From positions 1 to 64,000 of the forward strand of contig JAIEOS010000059.1 of assembly GCA_019750295.1 (NCBI GenBank): a DNA stretch of 64,000 nt. Direction: 5' to 3'. This document shows positions 8,653 through 18,191 of this stretch, piece after piece; the first letter of the stretch is position 1; every line of letters begins with the position of its first letter. Below the pieces are notes generated by a model. The model was given only the letters and a program-made list of their open reading frames with translations, ran no database searches and was not told where the DNA came from. Source of the DNA: Bdellovibrionales bacterium (GTDB taxonomy: Bacteria; Bdellovibrionota; Bdellovibrionia; Bdellovibrionales; JAGQZY01). The translations under genes were made by a program, and so were the position numbers.

Positions 8653-10022
8653 ATCCTTTGTTTAAGACTCCTGAGTTCAAAGTTGGGCTTCTCGTTCTGG
8701 TGGTTTCTGGGCTGATCGCGACCATGTCTCTAAAGGTCAGCGAAAGTTCCGGATTTATGGGCGGCAAGCCACTTTGGTTTACACTCGACAACGCCTCCGG
8801 ATTAATTAAAAACGGACCGGTCCATGTCGCTGGGATTCGCGTGGGCGTGATCAAGCAAATTTCTTTAGATGAATCTGGTATGGCTCGAGTGGACGTTGTT
8901 GTTCAGCCGGATGTTAAGCTTTCGCGGTCTTCTAAAGTTCAGATTCGCCCGAACGGAATCTTAGGTGATAAAAATATCGAAATTTTACCGGGCGACCCCG
9001 CGGATCCACTGTTAATGAACGGTGAGCGTATTGTGGGTATCGAGGACTCCGCGAGTATCGATAAGCTGATGAGCGAGGTGGGAAAAATCACAAAGTCGCT
9101 TTCTGTTGTGGCCGATAATCTTCGCGATGCGACCGAAGGAAATGACGAGAAGCCATTAGGAAAAATCATTAAAAACGTTGAGAGTTTAACCGGAGATCTT
9201 GCGGGCCTCATGCGTGATAAGCGCGAAAAATTTGGCGAGATCGTCGATAACGTTCATGCCATTTCGGAAACCTTGGACGAAGTGGTGAACGACGAATCCG
9301 ACACTGGCTTTAAAGCGTCGTGGAAGCGTGTTGTCGCTCGACTTGATAACACAATGAAAAATGTCGATGAGATTTCTGAAAAAATTAATTCCGGTAAAGG
9401 GACCATTGGACGCTTGATCAACGACGAAGAGACCGTCAACGAACTCAATACGGCGATCAACGGTGTGAACAATTTATTGGATTCTGCGAATAAACTTCAG
9501 AGCAGTTTCGACTTTAACAGCAACTATATGTCTGACTTTGAAAAGTACCGAACTTATGTCGGAATCACACTTCAGCCAGGAGCTGACCGCTTTTATGAAT
9601 TAGCCATCACTTCGACTCCTGAGGCCACGGAGCGTGAGAGTACGACAACCACGGTGACCAATGGAGTTCCGAGTACAGAAAGAGCTTTGGTTCAGGATCC
9701 TGACAAGCTTAAATTCACCGCTTTATTCGGTAAGTACTTTTATAATTTTGGAATTAAAGGTGGTGTGATTGAGAGCTCCGGTGGGGCGGGGATCGAATAC
9801 TACATGCTCAGTCGCCGCTTAAAGATCGGCGTGGACGCCTTTGATTTCGAAAGATTGCATGTTCGTCCCTATGCGAGATTCAATGTTTTCCATGGTCTTT
9901 ACCTGCAAGGGGGCGGAGACCTATTTAATGGAGCTGGAAACGACGGTTACTTCTTTGGTGCCGGCCTTTTCATCACCAACGACGACATCAAATACGCTCT
10001 CGCCCGCGTCAACATCCGCTAA
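8649..10022 (+). CDS. mlaD: MlaD/MCE-domain lipid-transport protein with long C-terminal extension
   Basis: This 457-residue protein has one N-terminal membrane anchor (about 13-29) and an MCE domain (about 38-118: WFTLDNASGLIKNG, VHVAGIRVGVIKQI, RPNGILGDKNIEIL). A long helical or coiled stretch (about 130-290) follows, then a beta-rich C-terminus (about 300-457) with alternating aromatic and Gly residues such as LFGKYFYNFGIKGG and YFFGAGLFITNDD. The E. coli MlaD is about 183 residues, so this one is more than twice as long. The C-terminal pattern recalls outer-membrane barrel strands, which would let the protein span the periplasm; that is inference. It is last in the mla run and followed by a large inverted repeat. 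Confidence 0.9.
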   Translation: MNPLFKTPEFKVGLLVLVVSGLIATMSLKVSESSGFMGGKPLWFTLDNASGLIKNGPVHVAGIRVGVIKQISLDESGMARVDVVVQPDVKLSRSSKVQIRPNGILGDKNIEILPGDPADPLLMNGERIVGIEDSASIDKLMSEVGKITKSLSVVADNLRDATEGNDEKPLGKIIKNVESLTGDLAGLMRDKREKFGEIVDNVHAISETLDEVVNDESDTGFKASWKRVVARLDNTMKNVDEISEKINSGKGTIGRLINDEETVNELNTAINGVNNLLDSANKLQSSFDFNSNYMSDFEKYRTYVGITLQPGADRFYELAITSTPEATERESTTTTVTNGVPSTERALVQDPDKLKFTALFGKYFYNFGIKGGVIESSGGAGIEYYMLSRRLKIGVDAFDFERLHVRPYARFNVFHGLYLQGGGDLFNGAGNDGYFFGAGLFITNDDIKYALARVNIR

Positions 10023-10026
10023 CCAT

Positions 10027-10115
10027 TTGGTACCCGGTACCTTTTGCGGAAGCAGCGTATAAATTTTCTTAACCCATATTTATACGCTGCTTCCGCAAAA
10101 GGTACCGGGTACCAA
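10027..10115. repeat. Perfect inverted repeat with 38-bp arms between mlaD and purH
   Basis: The arms at 10027-10064 and 10078-10115 are perfect reverse complements, separated by a 13-base loop (10065-10077). Each arm also contains the smaller palindrome GGTACCCGGTACC at its outer end. It starts four bases after the mlaD stop and ends 30 bases before purH. It could fold in RNA as a very stable hairpin and end the upstream transcript, though no U-run follows the right arm. Its size and internal palindrome are more like a dispersed repeat element (REP/MITE-like) than a normal terminator. I saw no second copy in the window. Confidence 0.9.
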
Positions 10116-10144
10116 CTGTGGGGTTTTCGGACTAGATTCGGGGC

Positions 10145-11662
10145 ATGTTTAAAAATATTTTGGTGAGTGTTTCTGATAAGACTGGGATCGTTGAATTCAT
10201 TCGTCCTTATGCCCAAGCGGGAGCCCGAGTGGTTTCTTCCGGTGGGACCGCTAAGACGTTACGTGATGCGGGGATGGAGGTGCAAGATGTCTCGGATTAT
10301 ACTGGTTTTCCAGAGTGTATGGATGGCCGAGTTAAAACTCTTCATCCCAAGGTTCATATGGGGCTCCTCTACAGAGCGCATTTGAGTGAGGATCTGAATT
10401 TATTAAAACAACATGGTGCTGTGCCATTTGATCTCGTGGTGGCCAACCTTTATCCCTTCTCTGAAGCTCAAGCCCGGGGAGTGACTGGGGATGATCTAAT
10501 TGAGTACATTGATATTGGTGGACCATCAATGCTTCGCGGGGCCGCTAAGAATTTTAAATATGTGAGTATTGTTTGCGATCCTTCGGATTATGCCTGGATT
10601 CAGCAGAAAAGTGAGCTCACACTTGAGGATCGTAAAAAGCTCGCAGGAAAAGTTTTTGACCATACAGCCACTTACGATCGGGTGATTGCAGATCAATTCA
10701 AAAAAGAATTAGAGCAAGGGCACGGAGAAAGCTTACAGATCAGTGCATCGTTGGTGCAAACTTTGCGTTACGGTGAAAACCCTCAACAAAAAGCCTGGTG
10801 GTACAAAACTTCAGAAGAAGGTTTGCACAATGCGAAGATTCTCCAGGGTAAAGAAGTCTCGTACAATAATATTCTCGATCTCCAGGCCGCTATTTCCACC
10901 GTTCGCCTCTTTAAAGATCCAGCCGCCGTCGCGATTAAGCATAACAATCCGTGCGGAGTCGCTAGCGATGTAAAACCATTTTTTGCGCTGGAAAAAGCAT
11001 TAAAGGCAGATCCTGTGAGTGTTTTTGGCGGAATCATCGCCGTGAACTTTCCTATCGGTGAAGCCGAAGCGAACCTTCTCAATAAAACCTTTCTAGAGTG
11101 TGTGATCGCTCCAGAAATAAAACCTGAGGCTCTGGCTGTATTTGCTCAGAAGAAGAATTTACGCGTGCTGAGCTGGCCTGCCCTCTCTCAAATTCAAAAC
11201 GAAAAATCAGTTCGCTCGATCGATGGTGGGTATCTGGTTCAGGAAGAAGATCAAGTGGATACAGATCGGTCCCAATGGCAATTTTTAGGGGAAAAACCGT
11301 CAGCAGAACTAGAAAAAGATATTATCTTCGCCTGGAAAACGTGCGCAATGCTTAAGAGCAATGCGATTAGCGTCTGTGGCCAAAGCCAATCCTTGGGATT
11401 GGGGATGGGCCAAGTGAATCGTGTGGATTCCGTTCGCCAAGCTCTCGATCGTGCCAAAGAGTTCCATCCTCAGGCGAAAAATTTGATCTTAGCCAGTGAT
11501 GCCTTTTTCCCATTTCCGGATTCGGTGGAGATCGCCGCTCAATACGGCATAAAGTGGATTGTGCAACCCGGCGGATCGGTGAAAGATGCCGAAGTTATAG
11601 AGGCCGCGAAGAAACATAATATTAACATGGTCCTTACAGGCCGACGGCACTTCCGCCACTAA
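10145..11662 (+). CDS. purH: Bifunctional AICAR transformylase/IMP cyclohydrolase
   Basis: This enzyme performs the last two steps of IMP synthesis in the cytoplasm. The N-terminal cyclohydrolase domain begins [13 protein letters not shown] and carries [29 protein letters not shown] and the NLYPF region. The C-terminal transformylase has [33 protein letters not shown] and the usual end GRRHFRH. At 505 residues it is close to the usual 510-530. It stands alone on the plus strand; its last 29 bases overlap the end of the convergent membrane-protein gene. Confidence 0.97.
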   Translation: MFKNILVSVSDKTGIVEFIRPYAQAGARVVSSGGTAKTLRDAGMEVQDVSDYTGFPECMDGRVKTLHPKVHMGLLYRAHLSEDLNLLKQHGAVPFDLVVANLYPFSEAQARGVTGDDLIEYIDIGGPSMLRGAAKNFKYVSIVCDPSDYAWIQQKSELTLEDRKKLAGKVFDHTATYDRVIADQFKKELEQGHGESLQISASLVQTLRYGENPQQKAWWYKTSEEGLHNAKILQGKEVSYNNILDLQAAISTVRLFKDPAAVAIKHNNPCGVASDVKPFFALEKALKADPVSVFGGIIAVNFPIGEAEANLLNKTFLECVIAPEIKPEALAVFAQKKNLRVLSWPALSQIQNEKSVRSIDGGYLVQEEDQVDTDRSQWQFLGEKPSAELEKDIIFAWKTCAMLKSNAISVCGQSQSLGLGMGQVNRVDSVRQALDRAKEFHPQAKNLILASDAFFPFPDSVEIAAQYGIKWIVQPGGSVKDAEVIEAAKKHNINMVLTGRRHFRH

Positions 11663-13925
11663 TCCCGCTCAGTTTCTTTCTGAACTCATTGAGAATTAGG
11701 ATGACAAGAGCGACGATGGCCATCTGAATGATGAGAACCGCGGCTAAAAGAAATTTATGTTGATAGATAATCTCGAGTTTACCCTCACCTCGAGGAAGCT
11801 TTAGAGTATAGAAGCCGTCCACTAAAATAGGCTCGACATTGACCGAATTCACATAAAATCCAAGCCGCCGCACCGGCCATTGTTGGTAAGTGATCGTGGG
11901 GGATTCGCAGTCGGCCCCGTACTTGTAACTGATATAATCACTTTTAAATTTTTCGAGATCCAATGTAATCTTTTTGTCGATATTCTCGCATTGTCCGCAG
12001 ATGAGCCCGGTGCAACGGGTATCTAGACCCGTGGGTTTGATCGCAAGTTCGAGAGGGCTATTTAATGGAACTCGTTGACTGTACGAATCAAAAAAATCAT
12101 TTTTGGGAAGCTCTCGGCCCTTTTCGATAATTAGGAAATCAATATGACTTTTAGCCACCCAGAGTTTTTCGTTCAGCACATCGAGGATTTGTGGCCCGTC
12201 GTCCGACCTTACAATCAGAGTATTGAGTTTGTCGTACTTAAAATCAATCGGCGAGGACAAGTGTTGGTCGTAACCTCTGAGGTCCGCGAGGGGAAGGTGC
12301 CTTTGGACGACCCAGGGGTAATTCGCAATGAGCAGATTGCGGTGGAAATACCGGGAAACATTAAGACCTCTGTATAAATCTTTTTTCCCTAGTGAACGGA
12401 CTTCCTCCGCCAATTTTTTATTAAATGGCTCAGAGAGATCGAGGGACTGTTTCGCCCGGAGATTTAAATTAGATCTGTCGCTGAGAAAGCTCCAATGAAA
12501 CTTTAAAAACAGTACTGTAAAAACGGCAATATAAACGAGTATGGCTTTGTCTTTTCGTTTCGATATTGTGACCACTGCCAGTCCGAAGGTTGCCGTAAGC
12601 ATTTCCTTTCCTAGTGTTGGTAATCCAAACCAAGTTAATTGTTCTGCATTGCTAAAGATGATCGCTGTGGTAGCCATGCAAAAAAAGCTAACGATAAGAA
12701 GCGTACTCCACCACCGTATCTGATCAGTTACTTTTAGCGATTGGTCTAAAAGAATCGCCAAGAAAAAATAGAAATAGATGGATAGGATAACTAAATATCT
12801 CTGGTAAATATGCATTTTTCCAACGCCAGGGATCAAGAAAAATAGTCTCGCTGCTGGAGTATGGTCTCCTAGGCAAACACAGAAGAAGAAGAGATAAGTG
12901 AAGAAACTGTAGGTTAATACTTTCTTCTGCATTCTGGAAATATGCATCTTCGGTAAACAAACCAACCCGAGGATTAAAACGACTATATTTCCCATTCCCC
13001 AGGTTGGCAATTGATCTGCCGGAAAGCCTTTAATATGAATTGAAGGACCAACGATCGAGGCAAGATCTTTTAGCCTCCACGCATTTTCCAGGGCTGTATA
13101 ACCATATTTATAATAGGCATACATAGATACAAATTTGGCGTAATCATAGTAACAGAGATAGAGTGGGGCTGCGATAGCGCTTGCAAAAATCAGTGGTGAA
13201 AAGAAAAGTTTGTTAGACCTATTTCCCTTATTCTCGACCGAAGGAGAAATTCGACTCCAAGCAATCGCTGTCAGCTCCACCATCATGATCGATATCAGGG
13301 AAAAAGGGATATACCCACCGAGATAGATGAATAAATAAATCAAACTCAGAGCAAATGAGTGAAGCTTTGAGTTTCGATCGTAACACTTTAGACGCAACCA
13401 CAGTCCTATAGGAAACAACAGGGCATAAAAATAGAAAGTTACAAAAATGCCTATGGCGACGGTCGCCGCAATTCCTAGGAAGTAATTCAAACACAGAAAA
13501 AGTGAAGCGGTCCAACTCAACTTAAGATAATACCTCGAAATACGGACGAGAGAATAAGTTCCTATAAAAGTAAAGAACACCATATGAAAATAGAGAAGAG
13601 TTATAGCTCCAAGTTGAGTCAGAGGACCCAAAAGCCAGGCGAAATAAAATATAATCGGTGAATAAGTTATAAGATTAGGTCGCAGGAAAAATTCAGAGGC
13701 TCCAAACATTGTATTATGGTCGATACCGATGATCGAGCCTTCGCTAAGCATGTGACTGAGTTTGCAAATTTCTGCAACGATTTGAATGTAGTTATCGCCT
13801 TCTCCTAGCCATGCGATAAAAGGAAAATCCAAACTTAGATCCAAGATGTGCCTGAGGAAAGTTATGGCAAAACTAATGACGAGAGTGGATTGCAATTCTG
13901 TAAGATTAGGTTTTTTAAATATCAT
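11634..13925 (-). CDS. Large multi-spanning membrane protein, YfhO/GT-C-like
   Basis: This 763-residue protein has roughly twelve predicted membrane segments over residues 15-460, a soluble region (about 480-710) and a last C-terminal membrane helix ([21 protein letters not shown]). An early [10 protein letters not shown] acidic loop after the first segment is the kind of position where GT-C glycosyltransferases keep catalytic acids. Together with the later [12 protein letters not shown] stretch, the plan resembles YfhO-type membrane proteins that modify lipid-linked or cell-wall polymers. This is a fold-level guess; the substrate is unknown. The gene is transcribed towards purH with a 29-base tail-to-tail overlap. 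It looks somewhat more AT-rich than its neighbours. Confidence 0.65.
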   Translation of the reverse strand: MIFKKPNLTELQSTLVISFAITFLRHILDLSLDFPFIAWLGEGDNYIQIVAEICKLSHMLSEGSIIGIDHNTMFGASEFFLRPNLITYSPIIFYFAWLLGPLTQLGAITLLYFHMVFFTFIGTYSLVRISRYYLKLSWTASLFLCLNYFLGIAATVAIGIFVTFYFYALLFPIGLWLRLKCYDRNSKLHSFALSLIYLFIYLGGYIPFSLISIMMVELTAIAWSRISPSVENKGNRSNKLFFSPLIFASAIAAPLYLCYYDYAKFVSMYAYYKYGYTALENAWRLKDLASIVGPSIHIKGFPADQLPTWGMGNIVVLILGLVCLPKMHISRMQKKVLTYSFFTYLFFFCVCLGDHTPAARLFFLIPGVGKMHIYQRYLVILSIYFYFFLAILLDQSLKVTDQIRWWSTLLIVSFFCMATTAIIFSNAEQLTWFGLPTLGKEMLTATFGLAVVTISKRKDKAILVYIAVFTVLFLKFHWSFLSDRSNLNLRAKQSLDLSEPFNKKLAEEVRSLGKKDLYRGLNVSRYFHRNLLIANYPWVVQRHLPLADLRGYDQHLSSPIDFKYDKLNTLIVRSDDGPQILDVLNEKLWVAKSHIDFLIIEKGRELPKNDFFDSYSQRVPLNSPLELAIKPTGLDTRCTGLICGQCENIDKKITLDLEKFKSDYISYKYGADCESPTITYQQWPVRRLGFYVNSVNVEPILVDGFYTLKLPRGEGKLEIIYQHKFLLAAVLIIQMAIVALVILILNEFRKKLSGISGGSAVGL

Positions 13926-14091
13926 CTAATTCTGTTGAGTAAAACAAAGAGCAAAAGAAAGTGCATTACATCTCTACATTGTTCAATGCGTTAACTGAGT
14001 GGTGAATCATTCATGACTGATCAAGGTGAGGGGGAAATTCAGTTGAATCGCAATTCATAATATTTTAGTGAATAGGGAATAAGGATATAAA

Positions 14092-14832
14092 ATGAAATCT
14101 TTTTGGTGGTTTAAAGAAGGATCGATTGCGGGAATGGCGCGCCCAGGATTTAATTCCTATCATTGGTTTGACTTACCGTTTGATGAGGCGATTCTGATGG
14201 GATGGGTTGGGCAGCATTCGGGGAAACCGGTTTCTTTAGAATCCTTCAAACACCATTTGCAAATCTACGGGCCCAAAATCTTTAAATTTTATAAACATGA
14301 TCATGTGACAGGTCCGGAATTCTTAAAAGTCTTCGAGGATCATCAGCGATTCCAGGAAATTCTCTTTCGTCTCGCAGAACGGACTCAAATTTTAGAAAAT
14401 GTGGAAATCCGTGACGGTCATCTCAAATTCAATGTCAGTTCTTCGCGCCTCAATCAGGAAGTGGACTTTCTAAAGCAGAAGGGGATCCATCAGATTGTGA
14501 GTCTCCCAGAAGATCATCACAATACCGATATCTTAGGCGAACACTTTAAACTTCATCACCTCAGTATTCAGGATTTAGGGGCGCCGACATTGCCTCAGGT
14601 GGAACAGTTTGTGGAGATTCTCAAACAGGCTCAAAAAGATAAGCAGGTGGTCGCGGTTCATTGCTTAGCCGGTATTGGCCGTACATCGACAATTATCATC
14701 GCGGCCCATATGCTCATGGGAAAATCCCTGACGGAGCTCAAAGGTGTCATCAGCGAGCGGAATCCATTCTATACTTTGGCGGGCTCTCAGCAGGAGTTCC
14801 TTCATTTCGTCGAAAAAACACGTCGCGCGTAA
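14092..14832 (+). CDS. Dual-specificity/tyrosine protein phosphatase family protein
   Basis: This 246-residue protein has the Cys-phosphatase P-loop HCLAGIGRTS, with nucleophile Cys191 and Arg197, and a candidate general acid Asp161 in IQDLGAPT. The N-terminal FWWFKEGSIAGMARPGF block is the first-strand motif often seen in prokaryotic dual-specificity phosphatases. Residues 30-110 form an insertion of unknown role. An AAGGA site precedes the ATG. It should be cytoplasmic because there is no leader. Its substrate could be phosphoprotein, inositol phosphate or RNA cap-like ends; the sequence does not tell. It is followed 88 bases later by a plus-strand run of genes. Confidence 0.85.
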   Translation: MKSFWWFKEGSIAGMARPGFNSYHWFDLPFDEAILMGWVGQHSGKPVSLESFKHHLQIYGPKIFKFYKHDHVTGPEFLKVFEDHQRFQEILFRLAERTQILENVEIRDGHLKFNVSSSRLNQEVDFLKQKGIHQIVSLPEDHHNTDILGEHFKLHHLSIQDLGAPTLPQVEQFVEILKQAQKDKQVVAVHCLAGIGRTSTIIIAAHMLMGKSLTELKGVISERNPFYTLAGSQQEFLHFVEKTRRA

Positions 14833-14920
14833 TGCCTTTCGCGCAAGCTGCAATAAGTTTCAGCATGAATTCAGGGAGCTAGGACTTGTCCTGACCCTGT
14901 TTGCCATGTAGGCTTTTTAT

Positions 14921-16633
14921 ATGGCAGATTTTAATCGGCGTTTTAGTGATAATGACCCTTGTTGGCTGGTTAAAGTCGATAGTCGAATCCTCGGTCCCTA
15001 TTCGTTTAACGAAATTGTTCTTAAACTTACATCCACAGAGTTTAAACCCTTTCATGAGTCTATTTCTCCGATGGACCGGTGGAGACCGTTGCAGAGTCAG
15101 GCGCTGTTTACGGCCGCCGTTGAAAAGCTTAAAAAACAAAAGAGTGAGGCCTCGGAGTTCACGTTTACCAAAACTGAGGGCAATACCAGTTTTACGCGAA
15201 CTTTGGATATTACCAGTCACACACCTACTCCCATGGACCAGACCAGTACTCCCATCCACAACATAGAGACGTCTCGAAGTGTCGAGCTCGAGCGCCCTCG
15301 AGAAACGCCGGTGCCCCCGCCTCCGCCCAAAGCGTCTCACCACGAGCGTTCCAATAACCATTTGATGTTTTGGCTTTATGGGGTTGTCGTGATGATTGGT
15401 CTCAGCGCTGCGTACATGCTACTCAAGCCGCAACCCAAAAAAGAAGTTTCGGTCAGCCCAGAGCCAGCCAAGAATCAATTCTTAGTTCTTGTCGATAAAG
15501 GTCTCGAGCATAAAAAAATAGGGGAATGGTCGGAGGCTCTCAAATACTTTAAAAAAGCACAGCAGTTGAATTCTAAAGATGCGGATCTCATTTTTGAATT
15601 GGCTCCTTTGTATACCCAAGTCGAAAACCAACCCATGGCTTCGCGAAGTCTGCTCGAGAAGGTGATCGGAGGGCAGTACAAAAAAGAAAACGTGGTGCTG
15701 GCCCATACTCTGATCGGTTTAACTTACGCTTATGAAAACCAGTATAAAATGGCGAATCGATATTATGACGAAGCCCTTAAAACCGACGAGAGCTACTTCC
15801 CGGCGATTGTAAACAGCGGTTTTGCGCATCTCGCAACGGAGCAGTATTCCGATGCGGCGAGATTGTTGTCTCAAGCCACACAGCTTCAGCAGAATAATGT
15901 CATTCCTTATCTTTATCTTTTAGAAACTTACATTTTCCAGGGCATGAAAACGAAAAGTAAGGCGAGCTTTGAGAGTGCATTCACTCTCGCAGGACAGTTA
16001 GCCAATCGTTATCACGATGGTAAGCAGGAAATTCTTTTTATGCAGGCTTACGCCAGTCTTCGTTTGGGAAAAGACCTTGCGACGGTGACGCGGTATTTGC
16101 GAAACGCTCTGATGGTGGATCCTGATCAGACGCCGGACCACACTCATATCACGATGCTGGATTGGCGCGGTCTCAGCTGGAGCTTTTTTCAACCGATGTG
16201 CAATGAGTTGTCCAATGTAATGAAAAACGACGACCAGTACTTCGTGAGATTTATTTGTGCTTATAAAACCAATAATGATATTCAGGCCACGCAAATTGCC
16301 GAGGGTTGGGCGCAAAAGAGTCCGACAAACTCGATGCCTCTGGTGGCCCAAGCGCTCATTAAATATAAAATTGGAGACTTTGAAAAAGCCCGCGTTTCTC
16401 TCGATGTAGCTGCGCAGCAAGGGGCAACAGATAAGTTATTTTATCAAGTGGCGATCAAAGTTTGTAGCCGACTCAAAGACACCAAATGTTTAAGACAGTA
16501 TCAAGACAAAGTTTCTTCGGTGGCACCTCTCCACGCCTATTTAGCAAAAGCGGGTGACGGTTCAGAAAAACAGAGTGTCTATGCGGGTCTTCGCGAATCT
16601 AATACTTATATCCCTCTTCTTAGGATGCAGTAA
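14921..16633 (+). CDS. GYF_2-like plus TPR membrane protein
   Basis: This 570-residue protein has an N-terminal domain (about 10-70: PCWLVKVDSRILGPYSFNEI) resembling GYF_2 domains. A Pro/Thr-rich linker ending VPPPPPKASHH follows, then one membrane helix (HLMFWLYGVVVMIGLSAAY, about 146-164). The external C-terminus is made of tetratricopeptide-like repeats (about 180-480). The GYF-like part would be cytoplasmic and bind proline-rich partners, and the TPR part would scaffold proteins in the periplasm. This layout is seen in delta-type proteobacteria, often near motility or polarity genes, but none are here. It abuts the next gene through TAATG. Confidence 0.72.
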   Translation: MADFNRRFSDNDPCWLVKVDSRILGPYSFNEIVLKLTSTEFKPFHESISPMDRWRPLQSQALFTAAVEKLKKQKSEASEFTFTKTEGNTSFTRTLDITSHTPTPMDQTSTPIHNIETSRSVELERPRETPVPPPPPKASHHERSNNHLMFWLYGVVVMIGLSAAYMLLKPQPKKEVSVSPEPAKNQFLVLVDKGLEHKKIGEWSEALKYFKKAQQLNSKDADLIFELAPLYTQVENQPMASRSLLEKVIGGQYKKENVVLAHTLIGLTYAYENQYKMANRYYDEALKTDESYFPAIVNSGFAHLATEQYSDAARLLSQATQLQQNNVIPYLYLLETYIFQGMKTKSKASFESAFTLAGQLANRYHDGKQEILFMQAYASLRLGKDLATVTRYLRNALMVDPDQTPDHTHITMLDWRGLSWSFFQPMCNELSNVMKNDDQYFVRFICAYKTNNDIQATQIAEGWAQKSPTNSMPLVAQALIKYKIGDFEKARVSLDVAAQQGATDKLFYQVAIKVCSRLKDTKCLRQYQDKVSSVAPLHAYLAKAGDGSEKQSVYAGLRESNTYIPLLRMQ

Positions 16634-17205
16634 TGCGAGGAATTGTTTTTATTCTTTTGAGTTTCATCTCCGCGATGGCTCAAGCGGATCGCAGTGGTGA
16701 TATTCGTGTTCCTATCGAAGTTCTCGATAAAGTAAAATCAGAATATGGACTCAATAAAGAGACTCCTCTTAAAATAGTGTTCGTGGATCTTCTCGTTTCT
16801 TTTAAAGGGCCCGAGATAGATCAAACAAAAACGGTCGGTGCGTCCCAAAGGGTATTGGATCTTGCGGGAATCATCACGGCCCGGCATAAGAATTTTAAAA
16901 TGATGATTGCACCTTCCGAGGACCTTCCTGGGCAAAGTCGAATGTTTTTTATAAGCCAGTACGAACCCATCACGGTCGGTAATAACATTTTCGGAATGGA
17001 ATGCGGTCAATCACTGGTGTTTAACAAACGTCTTTCCGAATTTGGTGCCGAGGGGATTCCAGTTTCTAATTTTAGTTCGCACTACATTCATGTGCTCGGC
17101 GGTGATTATTTGCTGACCGTTCTCGAGGGAACCACTTTGCGCGTCGGTTATTTTAAACTGCGAGACGGTCGCCTTTTGCAGAAACTCTGCAGAGTGGGGT
17201 CCTAA
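16633..17205 (+). CDS. Exported protein of unknown function
   Basis: This 190-residue protein has a typical signal peptide (MRGIVFILLSFISAMAQA). The mature part is mixed alpha/beta with two cysteines (MECGQSL and QKLCRVGS) that could pair. Its start overlaps the stop of the TPR-protein gene (TAATG), and its stop overlaps the start of the YhaM-like gene in the same way, so it is inside a coupled operon. It may be a periplasmic partner of the TPR domain. No family is recognised. Confidence 0.6.
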   Translation: MRGIVFILLSFISAMAQADRSGDIRVPIEVLDKVKSEYGLNKETPLKIVFVDLLVSFKGPEIDQTKTVGASQRVLDLAGIITARHKNFKMMIAPSEDLPGQSRMFFISQYEPITVGNNIFGMECGQSLVFNKRLSEFGAEGIPVSNFSSHYIHVLGGDYLLTVLEGTTLRVGYFKLRDGRLLQKLCRVGS

Positions 17206-18191
17206 TGTCTTCAGATTCGACTCCAGACAAAGTCGCAAAAATTTTTATTGCCGATCTTAAAGATAAGCAGGCGGTCGCCACCCAATTCGTTGCACGAAAC
17301 AAAGTTCTTTTAAAAGATAAAAAAGGCAAAGCCTATATTAGCTTGCTGTTGAGTGATTGTTCCGGAGATATGGACTCAAAAATTTGGGATAATGTCGAAG
17401 CTATAGATAGGGCTTTCGAATCGGGAGACATCGTGAGTGTGCGCGGTGTCGTGCAACTCTATCAAAACCGGATGCAATTTATTATTCACAAGTTAGAGCG
17501 ATTTAGCGGCGATACGGATATGACCCAATTTTTAAAAAAATCAAACGTGGAGCCAGAGGCCATCTTCCTCGAACTCCAGAGTATAGTCGCTTCGGTCAAA
17601 GATCATCATGTCCGACAACTTTTGAGTGATACCATCACCGACGAGGAGATAAAGCCATTACTTATGATTTCACCGGCGGCGAAATCGGTTCATCACGCAA
17701 AATTGGGGGGCCTCATTGAGCACATCGTATCGATTTGCCGCCTCGCCAACGTTGTGACACCCTTATATCCTGCGGTTAATCGTGATCTCGTCCTTTTTGG
17801 TGCGGTATTTCACGACATAGGTAAAATTTGGGAATTTAAAATCGATCAAGGTGGTATTTCCTACACGGATCAGGGGCGTTTGATCGGGCATATGGCCATG
17901 GGTGTAGAATTGATCGAAAGAAAAGCATCAAAAATTCCGCAGTTTCCGAGCGCGCTGAAAGATCTTTGCAAACATATTGTACTTAGCCATCATGGCAAGT
18001 ATGAATATGGCTCTCCAAAGCTCCCACAGACTCTGGAAGCTTACGTCGTATGGATGTTGGACGACATGGATAGTAAAATCGATTCGATTCAATCGGCCAT
18101 GAGCATTGCGAGCCACGACGCTAATTGGTCTCAGCACTCTCAGTTGTTTGATCGTTATTTTTACCTTAAAGGGAAGCAGTGGGACTCGTAG
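17205..18191 (+). CDS. YhaM-type 3'-5' exoribonuclease (OB-fold plus HD domain)
   Basis: This 328-residue protein has an N-terminal OB-fold (about 14-100: FVARNKVLLKDKKGKAYISL, then GDIVSVRGVVQLYQNRMQF) and an HD domain. The metal-binding set includes HHAKLGGLIEHI (163-174), the HD pair His203-Asp204 in VFHDIGKIWEF, and later HIVLSHHG. This domain order and length match YhaM/CBF1, which trims single-stranded RNA or DNA from the 3' end. It is coupled to the genes on both sides by short overlaps (TAATG upstream, 13 bases downstream). Confidence 0.88.
   Translation: MSSDSTPDKVAKIFIADLKDKQAVATQFVARNKVLLKDKKGKAYISLLLSDCSGDMDSKIWDNVEAIDRAFESGDIVSVRGVVQLYQNRMQFIIHKLERFSGDTDMTQFLKKSNVEPEAIFLELQSIVASVKDHHVRQLLSDTITDEEIKPLLMISPAAKSVHHAKLGGLIEHIVSICRLANVVTPLYPAVNRDLVLFGAVFHDIGKIWEFKIDQGGISYTDQGRLIGHMAMGVELIERKASKIPQFPSALKDLCKHIVLSHHGKYEYGSPKLPQTLEAYVVWMLDDMDSKIDSIQSAMSIASHDANWSQHSQLFDRYFYLKGKQWDS

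Noticed and set aside
14879-15361. 160-codon minus-strand frame opposite the GYF/TPR gene
   Set aside because: It is antisense to the GYF-like domain, Arg-rich, and has no recognisable start signal.
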